From the NCBI GenBank assembly GCA_019009955.1, contig CM032228.1:1483501-1547500 (forward strand): a stretch of DNA of 64,000 nt, written 5' to 3'. The notes under the pieces were generated by a model that saw only the letters and a list, made by a program, of their open reading frames with translations, ran no database searches and was not told the origin of the DNA. Both the position numbers and the translations under genes were made by a program. The stretch's first letter is position 1. Each line of letters begins with the position of its first letter. Source of the DNA: Riptortus pedestris. Lineage: Eukaryota; Arthropoda; Insecta; Hemiptera; Alydidae. This document shows positions 49,383 through 59,358 of this stretch, piece by piece.

Positions 49383-50020
49383 TCATTTCACTCAATAAAC
49401 ACAAACAAACTTACTATACGAAGACATAGTGAGACATATACGCCACCGAATCCTAAACAAATGGCAATCAGAATGGATGGAAGTAAAGAACCACCTCCGC
49501 AGTATGGAAAGTACTATTAAGGAGTGGCCATCGAGCCATAGGAGTACTAGACGGGAGGAAGTAGTTCTTGCCAGACTCAGGATCGGCCACACATAGACAC
49601 TGCTTGACAAGGAATGATAACCCTATATGCAAATACTGCAACAAGCACCTTACGATGAAACACATACTGACAGACTGCATCCAACGAAAAACCTTCACAT
49701 ACCCCACGATATGACAGAACTATTAATTGGCAGCAGCCAATATATTCCTCAAATACTAACATATCTAAAACACATCAACATTTACAAAAACATATAGCAC
49801 AAAATAGAATAGGTCTACAGCATACCTAAAAAGATTTAAAAGGGTTAACTTTTATTATATTTATTTAGACAAACAGATATTTATGAGAAACAATCAGATA
49901 TTTAAGAAATATGTTCCATAATATAAAAATAAAGTAAAACAAAAGTAAATACATTATACTAATTCTGCCAATCACCATCGCTGTCGGCCATTAACCAAAT
50001 AAATAAAATAAATATTTCTC
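49383..50020 (+). pseudogene. LINE-A fragment: ORF2 tail and 3' UTR, broken
   Basis: Reading across frames gives 'LNKWQSEWMEV', 'EWPSSHRSTRREEVVLARLR', 'IGHT', a stop, then 'HILTDC'-equivalent sequence and 'YLKHINIYKNI' before a stop near 49799. This follows the tail of the intact copy at 28.9-29.3 kb with several frameshifts and stops (for example TAG after IGHT at about 49597). The RNase H part is absent. The 3' region is AT-rich and ends in 'aaataaataaaataaata', so this copy is older than the one at 28.5 kb. Confidence 0.75.
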
Positions 50021-50756
50021 TGTATATCCTCTATTTAGATGTAGTTTACTGAATTTTGAAAATTGTAATCTGCTAAAATAATATTAGGGCGTCTGTATTA
50101 TACCGATTGGCTGTGATTAAGTTTAATTGAGGCAACCCGTTGCATGAGCTGTTTAATTTACCGAGAGACAAATATAGCATCGAGTGTGAAATGACGTCAT
50201 CCATGTATGATTGTAGCAGAATGTGGCTGGATAGCCCCACTACTATGCCCCCCTGGAATTGGATACTTCTGTATAGCTATTATTAATTCTATTTGGGTCG
50301 GGCCTACTTGGCTCTAACACTGCATACCTTCAGCCATTTTGAGCAGATTTCCTTATAGCAGCCTCTTACCCAGCTTCTATTCATCAGGCGCTTTTACATA
50401 TATTTCTGCATATTCCCACCAATCATTCTCAGGAGATTACTACAATCAGCTCCGTTAATATTGGTGCGAAAACTACGTACATGAAAAATTAGACAGAGAT
50501 AATCACATATTTAAGAAGTACGAAGGAGATGAATGGAACCGACTGATGGAAGGACTATTGGCGGCCGAAGTGTATACTGGGCCGGGACTGGTCTAGGCAA
50601 CGTGTCTAGTCCCTCTCGGCATTCTGGTTGATGCTTGCCGACAAGCTATGAAAGGGCCCAGCCCACACAGTTAATAATAATATTTAATTTATTATATTAA
50701 TAATTAATTTATTATTTATTATTTTTATTATTATTTATTAATATTAATTTTCTCTG
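50021..50756. other. No recognised gene; AT-rich with (TTA)n-like stretch
   Basis: 50670-50750 is a run of 'ttattaatatt'-type sequence. Nothing else was recognised. Confidence 0.4.
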
Positions 50757-51504
50757 AAACGAGCAGGAGGGGGGGGGGTTATAAGGGAAGCCTGAAATTA
50801 AAAATAGCAATATTTCGCTTCCTATTGGTTTTTCGGCAAATATGAACAAAACAAAAGTTGTTTATATTGTTATTTAGAGTAACTTTTGTCATATTCATTT
50901 TTGTCTTTTAACAAAGTATAAACGAGATATACACTATAAACTAAAGCGGGAGTCAACTATTTCATTGGGCGCTAACGATTAAACCTAACTTAAAAAAACT
51001 CGGTATGTCAATTAGCATTAATTATTCCATGATTGTAAGCTATATTAAAATTTTTAGGTTAGAACGGGAGTGGGGGTTATAAGGGAGGCCTGAAATAAAA
51101 ATTCGCCATATTTCATTGTCTATTTGTTTTTCGACAAACATGCCCATAACAAAAGTTGTTTACTTTGTTATTTAGATTAACTTTTGTTTTATACATTTCT
51201 CCAGGAACAATGTGTGGAGTAAGTAATTTGCGTAGAAATATCGATATGCTCAACAATTCATTCCAATTTGAACTATGATATTTTGTCCTTAATAACTGAA
51301 ATCTATCCACAATGCACAGGAGACGGGAAATATGGCAATTTGGTGGACAGTGAAGACGTACATAAAAAAATAATTTTAATATTAACAAATGCCAACAACG
51401 GGAATTAACCCTAAACACTGGGACGGGTAAATGTCAAAATATTGTGCAAAGTAAAGCATTGCCAAAAAAATACCACCACCATTCAGCCTCAAATCAATTC
51501 TGAG

Positions 51505-51506
<2 letters not shown>
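50757..51506 (+). repeat. Fam2 dispersed repeat, plus orientation
   Basis: Two imperfect copies of the internal block ('gggggttataagggaagcct', then 'gggggttataagggaggcct' about 305 bp later), 'agtataaacgagatatacac' and 'gtcaaaatattgtgcaaagt'. It ends 'ttctgagctaata', directly followed by a (TA)n tract. Confidence 0.65.

Positions 51507-51557
<51 letters not shown>
51507..51557. repeat. (TA)n microsatellite
   Basis: About 50 bp of uninterrupted TA between the Fam2 end and a Penelope-like 3' end. Confidence 0.97.
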
Positions 51558-51560
<3 letters not shown>

Positions 51561-51685
51561 AAAGGAGTGTCAAAAGTGGGATTGTTGCCACCATGTTTAT
51601 TACTAAGAAGGCGTTTCGACACCAACATCTCATCATCAGGTGCTGGCACACAGAAAGGAAACATGTTTTGATTAATACGATGAAT
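51558..51685 (-). mobile_element. Penelope-like retroelement 3' end (candidate)
   Basis: Minus strand: 'gcacctgatgatgagatgtt' then 'ggtgtcgaaacgcc' (51611-51644), with 'taataaacatggtggcaaca' and 'atcccacttttgacac' running to the TA tract. CTGATGA followed by GAAAC is the hammerhead-core spacing seen in Penelope-like elements, but the stem between them is weak here. No protein-coding part is attached. Confidence 0.45.
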
Positions 51686-51719
51686 CAAACTACTACGTTT
51701 AATACTTTAACCTGAATAC

Positions 51720-52083
51720 AACTACATATTAAGACCAACCTACAAATTGTTCTAATTTAAAAACATTAAAATCTGGAATCAGTCGTATGAAACTGATATA
51801 TATTATTTGATTTGTTAATACACGTTGAATCTTATTTTTTCATTATATTTTATTCTTACAATGATCGAATCAGTTATATTCCTATAATCACATTATTATA
51901 TTTACATAAGTATGCTCATTTTTGCAAATATTTTCAGCATTGTCCTACATTATAATTTTTTACAAATGTTGTTATTTTTCAAGTAGTGTAATAGACGGTA
52001 TATATATTGGCTACTGTCATGTAGTAATTCTGTCACGGTGTATTGTAGGCCTATGTGAGGCCTTAAATAGCAGTAAGACGTTG
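51720..52083 (-). pseudogene. LINE-A fragment, minus strand: last codons and 3' UTR
   Basis: Minus-strand reading gives 'LQYTVTELLHDSSQYIYRLL' then 'KNNNICKKL' and a stop near 51950. This matches the end of the 28.5-kb copy ('YTATELLHDCSPYIDRVL'). The following 3' UTR also matches ('ttataatgtaggacaatgct', 'aaaaatgagcatacttatg'). About 45 codons survive. It abuts an HLE copy at 52084. Confidence 0.75.
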
Positions 52084-52486
52084 AATCGAAAAGTGTATAA
52101 AACAATGTTATGGCAAATTAAATGTTCTAGAATTGTTGTTATATTTTTTTTCTCTCTATCTAGAATATTAACTGAGATATTTGCATGTTTCAGTTTTCAG
52201 CCTTGAGCAAATCTCTACCTTTAGGCATATCGCACTTTAACAATAATCGCACATATCACGAAGCCCAAGATAATTATCAAATATTGTTGTCAAGAGATCA
52301 TTACTAGATGAAATACATGCAAATGCGTTGTATGCAGTCGTCATTTAATTGATGACTGCCCACTTCTAATGATATGATTTTTATTTGGAAAAGGGCATTC
52401 TATAATGAGCTGAAATGACAGCTTGTCGTATCAGCATGTCGAAATGTGCTTAGCGTACGCAGCCCCTGCGTCACGGTCCTTGAATG
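52084..52486 (-). repeat. HLE fragment with left terminus, minus orientation
   Basis: Begins inside the body ('tcgaaaagtgtataaaacaa'), then 'tatctagaatattaactgag', 'cagttttcagccttgagcaa' and 'atgaaatacatgcaaatgcg'. It ends at the terminus 'gtgcttagcgtacgcagccc' with 'ctgcgtcacggtcc'. The region between is partly deleted. Confidence 0.75.
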
Positions 52487-52954
52487 TTTTCATTTTACAA
52501 TTCCAGCTCCGTTTTAGCCAATACCGTATTAAACATATATAATTAAGCTGGCCGACGATTCTAATTGAAAGAAACCTCTTATCAAATATCTCTTTTTGTA
52601 TATAATTGACAGCTTATCATGTTTCTTGTCAAATTCTACAATCATTAGCCCTAATTAAACTCGTTAAATTTCGTCATTATTTACAAATGACATTCCTCGT
52701 GGAATAGAAAAGATAACAAATAGAAATAGATATATTATTGATAATGGACGATGATAGATTCATCGGAAATCTGGTGAGATATGTATTTATCTAGAAATAA
52801 TTAGGTCAAGTCGCCTTAGCCACTTCCTCTAGTCATTATTTATTCGAGGGCAATACAACATTTAGGAAAATTGGCCGTTGCGTGTATTCATTTCAAAAGT
52901 TATTCTGTCAGTATTTATAATTCATCCAAACATAATTATTTAGCTACATTAAAC
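52487..52954. other. No recognised feature
   Basis: AT-rich sequence without coding or repeat signal, upstream of array P. Confidence 0.45.
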
Positions 52955-53956
52955 CTTTAAGGGAGGTTGGAGCTGGTGACGCCATTCCAAAGAGGTCGAT
53001 GGCCATCAGCTGTTTCAATCCTCCCAAATAGCACCTCCCCTCCTCTCCTTTAAGGGAGGTTGGAGCTGGTGACGCCATTCCAAAGAGGTCGATGGCCATC
53101 AGCTGTTTCAATCCTCTCAAATAGCACCTCCCCTCCTCTCCTTTAAGGGAGGTTGGAGCTGGTGACGCCATTCCAAAGAGGTCGATGGCCATCAGCTGTT
53201 TCAATCCTCTCAAATAGCACCTCCCCTCCTCTCCTTTAAGGGAGGTTGGAGCTGGTGACGCCATTCCAAAGAGGTCGATGGCCATCAGCTGTTTCAATCC
53301 TCTCAAATAGCACCTCCCCTCCTCTCCTTTAAGGGAGGTTGGAGCTGGTGACGCCATTCCAAAGAGGTCGATGGCCATCAGCTGTTTCAATCCTCTCAAA
53401 TAGCACCTCCCCTCCTCTCCTTTAAGGGAGGTTGGAGCTGGTGACGCCATTCCAAAGAGGTCGATGGCCATCAGCTGTTTCAATCCTCTCAAATAGCACC
53501 TCCCCTCCTCTCCTTTAAGGGAGGTTGGAGCTGGTGACGCCATTCCAAAGAGGTCGATGGCCATCAGCTGTTTCAATCCTCTCAAATAGCACCTCCCCTC
53601 CTCTCCTTTAAGGGAGGTTGGAGCTGGTGACGCCATTCCAAAGAGGTCGATGGCCATCAGCTGTTTCAATCCTCTCAAATAGCACCTCCCCTCCTCTCCT
53701 TTAAGGGAGGTTGGAGATGGTGACGCCATTCCAAAGAGGTCGATGGCCATCAGCTGTTTCAATCCTCTCAAATAGCACCTCCCCTCCTCTCCTTTAAGGG
53801 AGGTTGGAGCTGGTGACGCCATTCCAAAGAGGTCGATGGCCATCAGCTGTTTCAATCCTCTCAAATAGCACCTCCCCTCCTCTCCTTTAAGGGAGGTTGG
53901 AGATGGTGACGCCATTCCAAAGAGGTCGATGGCCATCAGCTGTTTCAATCCTCCCA
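52955..53956. repeat. Tandem array P: 93-bp monomer, 10.8 copies, almost perfect
   Basis: The unit contains 'ctttaagggaggttggagct', 'ggtgacgccattccaaagag' and 'gtcgatggccatcagctgtt'. Only three or four substitutions separate all copies (gctgg/gatgg, ctctca/ctccca). 93 bp is 31 codons, and the minus strand is open throughout (337 codons, repeating a peptide with 'GLKQLMAIDLFGMASPAPTS'). I do not call it a gene: the frame begins and ends within or just past the repeat, and the right flank is HLE. It is unusually homogeneous. Confidence 0.97.
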
Positions 53957-54072
53957 ATGGTACGATTTCAACCGCTGAAGAACATGATCCGTCTTTTGAC
54001 GTTAAACGTTTAAATACGGAGTTTGGTAACGATCAAGCACAAATTGCGACCGCTAGAGCGTTAAGAGGCTGA
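53957..54072 (+). repeat. HLE internal fragment joined to Fam2
   Basis: 'tacgatttcaaccgctgaag', 'aatacggagtttggtaacga' and 'attgcgaccgctagagcgtt', then 'aagaggctgatacat' into Fam2. This is the same composite junction as at 5540-5575. Confidence 0.8.
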
Positions 54073-54211
54073 TACATGTATATCTTTATATATATAATTC
54101 TAATGTACGTGTGTATGTCACTGAACTCCTCCTAGACGGCTGGACAGATTTGAATGAATTTTTCTTTACGGTTTTGGTTTAGCGCCGCCGATCGGCCCGC
54201 CAGATGGAGCA
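54073..54211 (+). repeat. Fam2 copy, 5' part (split by LINE-B)
   Basis: 'atataattctaatgtacgtg', 'cctagacggctggacagatt' and 'gatcggcccgccagatggag' then 'cagg'. The homologous copy at 4801 continues uninterrupted past 'gatggagcagg'; here LINE-B sequence starts instead. Confidence 0.75.
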
Positions 54212-56640
54212 GGTCTCCGGTCGAAGGACGAATGGCGAGGTTATTGGAAATGTAATGAAATGTTAATATGTTTATCTAATGTATGGTTTTTTTTTGTTTT
54301 TTTATCGGAGACCCAGCTTCTTGAAATGATGGTAGTAAGGTAGTGTGACCGACCGGGGGTAAGAATGGTATTTCCTCTTTTACTGAACTATAGTTCCATT
54401 ATAAGGGTGATGTTAATTTGGTTGGGGTGTAATGGAACAATTTGGGTGGGTTATACCCGATAGCTGGTGATACCGGCTGGGTTGTAATGGATAGGAAGAA
54501 AACTAAAGAAGAAAGCAAGGGGATCGATGGAGAGGAGATAAGAAGAAAAGAAGAAAGATGACCGTTACAATCAGTAAATAAACCTAAAATAGTCGGTAAA
54601 TTGTAAAGGGGGTAAGGGGCGCCCAAACTATCAAACTAAACTAAGCTAAACCTAAACTATACTAAAGAATAAAACTATACTAAATTATCATAACTAACTT
54701 AAATTAAACTAGCAGGGCCCTGTTTGTGTATGATTGGCCGATCCGGGGGCACTATGAGGATGGGTGTCAGCAGCGGGTGAGATTGACTAGGGGCTCATCG
54801 AGACCAACCTGCCGCCATCTCACCGGCTGCTGAGGAGGGGGTATGGAGCGGTATAGGGGGTTATCTATGTAGTGGAGGGAGTCAAAGAATTTCACCTGTC
54901 TATGGGAAATGGGTTCAAGGGAGAGGGTATCGTGAATTTTCCGATTGGGAGCGCGTTGGAGGAAGGTATGGCGGACAATTTTAGGGACTATGCCGTTTTG
55001 GAACTGTTGGAGGGATGTGAGAGAGGATTTGGTAAGGTATCGGAGGAGGGGGGAACCATATAGGAGGACGGGTTGTATGACGCCTTTCAGGCTGAGGAGC
55101 TTGAGGCGGAGGCTGAGGACGGGGGAGAGGAGAAGATGGTTGAGGGGAGTGAATTTGTTGCGGAGTTGTGTTACTCTTTTGTTGATGTGTGCAGTGAATG
55201 TGAGGTGTCTGTCCAGTCTGATTCCGAGGTAAACAATGGAGTGGGAGATCGCTATTGTCAAGTCGGAAGGTGTCGGGAACAGGGGTGCGTTTTCGATGTG
55301 AGAACACCAGGGCATCTGTCTTCCTGGGGTTCACATGGATGTTGATGGATCGGAGGTCGACGGAGTGGATTGGCAGGCGGTTTCTGCCAGGGATAGGGCG
55401 CGGGTGGGGTTGAGGGAAGTGCTAACAATAGCCACGTTGTCCGCATACGCGACTACCTCAGTATTGTGAAACCGTCGACTCACTACCTTTGCGGTGTACG
55501 CTGTGAAGAGGGTAGATGAGAGAGGGGAACCCAGAAGAACCCCTACTTTGAGAGGACGGGATGTGGAGAGGGTTTCGCCGACCCTCACTTGGAAGGTTCG
55601 GCCATGAAGGAAGGAACGGAGCATGGCTAGGAGTTGACTGGGGCAGCCATGCCCACCTAGGGAGTTGAGGAGTTCGGCGTGGTCGACGGAGTCAAAAGCC
55701 TGAGTGCAATCTATTGAAATCATCATCGTGACGACGTTTCTGCGGAGGTTGGTGGCAGTGTTAGCATAGAGGCGGGCAAGGGGGTGGAGGAAGCTAAGCT
55801 GAGGACGGAAGCCGGACTGCTCGTTTGGGGTGAGGGATTTCTCCTCGCAGAAATCTACAAGATACCCGAGGGTTATACGCTCTAGTATCGTGGAGATATG
55901 TGAGAGGAGACTGATGGGACGATAGTGTTCGGGAGAGGTTCCATTTCTGGCGGGTTTGAGGAGAGGCACTACAATTGCATGTTTCCAGATGGAGGGGAAA
56001 TGGTGGAGGCGGAGACAGAAATTTAGGAGTTGATTTAAGTAGGACAGAGCCTTCCGTGGAAGCTGACGGAGCAACACGTACTGCACCCTGTCCAGCCCAG
56101 GGGATTTTCCTCCCTTGGTCCGGCGCAGGATGGCAGAGAGCTACCTAGGAGAGGAGAACATGAAATTACCATTGCTCTCCATCCGAGGCGCCTCCTCAGT
56201 CTGACGTAGCCCAGCCTGATCAGCCGCGGCCATGTGTGCCGCCAACATCTCAGCCTGGTCTGTGTGGCTCATCACACCCCTGCCGGGTTGGAGAAGAACA
56301 AATCGCCTTTTGGTTACTCTGGTCTTCACCAGCCGCCAGAGTTTGCGGTGGTCGCCATGTGTCTGTCTGAGGGTTTCATGCCACTCCGCCGTCTTCCACT
56401 GTCTCATAAGGGAGCGTGAGGTTGTTAAGGACGGGACGTAGGGCGGGGTTCCTGGTGCGATACCAGGAATTTTTAATGGTGTTCCTCTGCCTGATTAGCT
56501 GAAGAACATGAGGGGGAGGCGGTCTGAGTCCTGGGGGTCTTCTTGTGGTCTTCGGGATCGCCCGGTCATCAGCCTCCAGTAAAGACGTGCAGTGCGCATT
56601 CTACCAGATAATCATAGAACTAAAACGTCTTCTTTTCCTT
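54212..56640 (-). mobile_element. LINE-B: 5'-truncated Jockey-like retrotransposon
   Basis: About 2.4 kb, GC-richer than the surroundings, lies on the minus strand and splits a Fam2 copy. It holds the linker before the reverse transcriptase, the reverse transcriptase, the thumb/C-terminal region and a 3' UTR (54212-54766) with poly-T on the plus strand at about 54287-54303. No endonuclease or RNase H is seen. The 5' end is about 56590-56640, where Fam2-like sequence ('ttttattttctatttgtttt') resumes. I could not identify a clean target duplication. Confidence 0.75.
54767..56590 (-). pseudogene. LINE-B reverse transcriptase pseudogene
   Basis: Going down the minus strand, 56590-56141 holds the pre-RT linker ('HGDHRKLWRLVKTRVTKR'). 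It ends in an in-frame TAG at 56141-56143, and the same frame continues as the RT from about 56140. RT motifs seen are 'YRPISLLSHI', 'NEQSGFRPQLSF', motif A 'ISIDCTQAFDSVDH', motif B 'GVLLGSPLSS' (PQG changed to LLG) and motif C 'VVAYADNVAIV'. The second catalytic aspartate of YADD is asparagine. Two frameshifts near 55250-55350 move the frame before the thumb ('IVYLGIRLDRHLTFTAHI') and the C-terminal 'QQFQNGIVPKIVRHTFLQ'. The stop, frameshifts and catalytic change all indicate a dead copy. Best family assignment is the Jockey clade. Confidence 0.8.
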
Positions 56641-56838
56641 CTCTCATTTTTCCTTTTCTTTTTGCGTACCGAGTTTTCGCGATATTTTATTTTCTATTTG
56701 TTTTTAGGCAAACGTGCACATAACAAATGTTGTTTTTTGTGTTATTAAAAGTAGCTTTTGTTTTAAACATAATATTATTAAATTTAATATCCTAATCGCT
56801 TGATATATCATGCAGGACAATGTCTGCCGGGTCCGCTA

Positions 56839-56850
<12 letters not shown>
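56640..56850 (+). repeat. Fam2 copy, 3' part after LINE-B
   Basis: Resumes with 'gcgatattttattttctatt', 'caaacgtgcacataacaaat', 'aatcgcttgatatatcatgc' and 'aggacaatgtctgccgggtc' and ends 'cgctagta', followed by (TA)n at 56840-56873. With 54073-54211 it forms one interrupted copy. Confidence 0.7.
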
Positions 56851-56879
<29 letters not shown>

Positions 56880-57065
56880 CTGTTACCGCTCTAGCAGTCG
56901 CAATTCTTATTTGATCATAACCAAAGTCGATATATAAGCGTACATTAACTCTCCCCCCCCCCTCCACCCTTTTATTTATCGTTTTTTTACTTAGAAATAC
57001 AGAATGAGAATAAAAGTGTTTTATACCAGCACTTGGGAAATCTGCTTAGTTTACGCCACCCCTGC
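56851..57065 (-). repeat. HLE left part, minus orientation
   Basis: (TA)n, then 'gtctgttaccgctctagcag', 'aaagtcgatatataagcgta' and C-runs, ending with the terminus 'gggaaatctgcttagtttac', 'gccacccctgcctgac'. Most of the body is deleted. Confidence 0.8.
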
Positions 57066-57077
57066 CTGACTAACTTT

Positions 57078-57161
57078 TAGCAGATTTCCCATAAGGGAAA
57101 ATATTTCTTCAAATGTCCATCGATCCTACCTAGCAGATGACGAAAATGAAATCAGTACAAA

Positions 57162-57203
<42 letters not shown>

Positions 57204-57910
57204 CACACACGCACATATAAATTTGTCTGTTATCGCTCTAGCGGTTGCAATTATTGTTTTATCGTTACTAAACTTGACATATAGGCCTTTGATGCAAAAC
57301 TAAAGATGGTGTTCTTTAAAGGCTGAAATCGGACAAAAGGTGTTTAGAGGGGAGGAATTGTAAAAATTCAGAATATCTCCATTACTATATGTCAGATTGA
57401 AAAATTGTATAGAACCAATCTTATTGCAAATTAAATGTACTAAAAATATTGTTATCTACATGTATTTTCTATCTTGAATATTAACTGAGATATTTGCATT
57501 TTTCAGTTTTCAGCCTTCAGCAAACCCCCACTTCTACTCATGTTACATAAACAATACTCTGTTATATTATAAATCACATTATTCGAAGTTAAAATACCAA
57601 ATCTTGTTTTCAAGAGACCTTTTTTATACGTGATACGTGCAAATATGTTCTGGAGACCCCCGCTCCCCCCTCCGCCAAGTTCTTAGACTACTAAACTTTG
57701 ATCTATTAAGATAAATTATTCTGATTCTTTATAAATTACAGTGCTAGCTATAGTAAATAGTTTTCAATAAAATTAATACGTTATATTCTCATATATTTCA
57801 GTAATTGTTTTTCTTTCCGGTGAGAAGTTGATAGGCCTGTTCATATACATTTCAGTCGTTTCCCTTACTAAAGTAGATTTGACAGATTTCTTATTACCGT
57901 TTGTATTTAG
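57078..57910 (-). repeat. HLE long-form copy, minus orientation, with (TG)n, next to the RSK exon
   Basis: Starts at the right-end palindrome 'agcagatttcccataaggga', then 'tccatcgatcctacctagca'. It has a (TG)n/(TA) tract (57166-57215) in the usual TA position, 'tctgttatcgctctagcggt', 'ggctgaaatcggac', 'gatatttgcatttttcag', 'caaacccccacttctactca' and 'ttgtttttctttccggtgag'. The left terminus is lost: the copy breaks at 'ccgtttgtatttag' about 65 bp before the exon. It occupies the end of the intron. Confidence 0.85.
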
Positions 57911-57974
57911 CCCCCAATCATTGATGTTTGATTGTAGCGATGCGTGTATATTGATTAGTGTGTGTGCATTGCAG

Positions 57975-58100
57975 GAGGAGAGGGGAGGTAGCCTGGAGCA
58001 GGAGTACGAGCTGAAAGATGTTGTCAAAGAAGGACATGAAAGGGCCGATCCTTCACAGTTCGAGCTGCTCAAGGTCTTGGGCCAAGGATCCTTCGGAAAG
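57975..58100 (+). CDS. Rps6ka: Exon of p90 ribosomal S6 kinase (RSK), start of N-terminal kinase domain
   Basis: The 42-codon exon encodes an acidic segment ('[16 protein letters not shown]') followed by '[17 protein letters not shown]' and 'VLGQGSFGK'. The latter contains the glycine-rich ATP-binding loop GxGxFG and is almost identical to the start of the N-terminal AGC-type kinase domain of animal RSKs. RSKs are Ser/Thr kinases downstream of ERK and PDK1 that act in cytoplasm and nucleus. The 3' splice site is 'tgtgtgcattgcag' before 57975 and the 5' splice site is 'aag/gtatac' at 58100/58101. Both ends are in phase 0. The next codon family-wide is Val, so the following exon should begin there. 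No other RSK exon is visible: the upstream intron is HLE sequence, and the downstream intron begins with an HLE remnant and then 4.3 kb of tandem arrays. Confidence 0.93.
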
Positions 58101-58132
58101 GTATACAACATTTTGTTTTATCTTTGAGTATT

Positions 58133-58185
58133 TTAGCAGGTTTCCCATAAAGGGAACCAACAAAACTCGATATATAAGTGTTGAA
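58133..58185 (-). repeat. HLE right-end remnant in RSK intron
   Basis: 'tattttagcaggtttcccat' with 'aaagggaacc' is the terminal palindrome. It is followed by 'aacaaaactcgatatataag', which matches an internal HLE block, so most of the element is deleted. Array Q starts directly after it. Confidence 0.65.
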
Positions 58186-58906
58186 TGCAAGGATACCTGC
58201 GAAGGATTGGCGCCCGGCAGGAGATCTAGAACCTACAAGAAATTCAGCAAGGATACATGCGAAGGATTGGCGCCCGGCAGGAGATCTAGAACCTACAAGA
58301 AATTCAGCAAGGATACATGCGAAGGATTGGCGCCCGGCAGGAGATCTAGAACCTACAAGAAATTCAGCAAGGATACATGCGAAGGATTGGCGCCCGGCAG
58401 GAAATCTAGAAACTACAAGAAATTCAGCAAGGATACCTGCAATGGATTGGCGCCGACAGGAGATCTAGAACCTACAAGAAATTCAGCAAGGATACATGCG
58501 AAGGATTGGTGACAGACAGAAGATCTAGAACCTACAAGAAATTCAGCAAGGATACATGTGAAGGATTGGTGCCAGACAGAAGCTCTAGAACTAACAAGAA
58601 GTGGACACCTGTTGGCGGCCAATCAGCAAGGATACCTGCAATGGATTGGCGCCAGACGGGAGATCTAGAACCTACAAGAAGTGGACACCTGTGGTCGGCC
58701 AATCAGCAAGGATACCTGCAAAGGATTACCGCCAGACGGAGATCTAGAACCTACAAGAAGTGGGCATCTGTTGCCGACCAATCAGAAAGGATACCTGCAA
58801 TGGATTAGCGCCAGACGGGAGATCTAGAACCTACAAGAAGTGGACATCTGTTGCCGACCAATCAGAAAGGATACCTGCAATGGATTGGCGCCAGACGGGA
58901 GATCTA

Positions 58907-59116
58907 AACTGCTCAAAAATGAATAGGGATATTGGCTGTTTTGTGGTATGTATGGGGCCTAGCATATTTTTTTTTTATTATTATAAATAGCAATAATATT
59001 TATTAGAAATTATTGTCTTTTTCCCCCATAAAAAAGAAATTTAATTAAGATCGATTTAATTAAAATTAATAGGATAAGAAAAAATAACCAATATCCCTAT
59101 TCACTTGTGAGCAGTA
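58907..59116. mobile_element. TA-flanked MITE, copy 1, inside array Q
   Basis: A 210-bp insert sits in a repeat unit at 'gatcta'. The ends are 29-bp terminal inverted repeats with three mismatches: 'aactgctcaaaaatgaatag' at the left and, inverted, 'tactgctcacaagtgaatag' at the right, both continuing 'ggatattgg'. It is flanked by TA on both sides, as expected for Tc1/mariner-type (Stowaway-like) MITEs. The centre is AT-rich with a 'tttaattaagatcgatttaa' near-palindrome. It has no coding capacity. Confidence 0.8.
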
Positions 59117-59358
59117 TAGAACCTACAAGAAGTGGGCATCTGTTGCCGACCAATCAGAAAGGATACCTGCAATGGATTGGCGCCAGACGGGAGATCTAGA
59201 ACCTACAAGAAGTGGACATCTGTTGCCGACCAATCAGCAAGGATACCTGCAATGGATTGGCGCCAGACGGGAGATCTAGAACCTACAAGAAGTGGACATC
59301 TGTTGCCGACCAATCAGCAAGGATACCTGTAATGGATTGGCGCCAGACGGGAGATCTA

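Noticed and set aside
51494..51688. Frame rich in Tyr/Ile repeats
   Set aside because: It is produced by the (TA)n tract, as are the similar frames at 8546-8782.
54872..55345. Plus-strand frames of 60-95 codons in the GC-rich region
   Set aside because: They lie antisense to the LINE-B reverse transcriptase pseudogene and have no domain of their own.
58018..58512. A long frame extending the RSK exon into the repeats
   Set aside because: It is in another frame than the kinase exon and runs through array Q. The GT splice donor at 58101 ends the exon.
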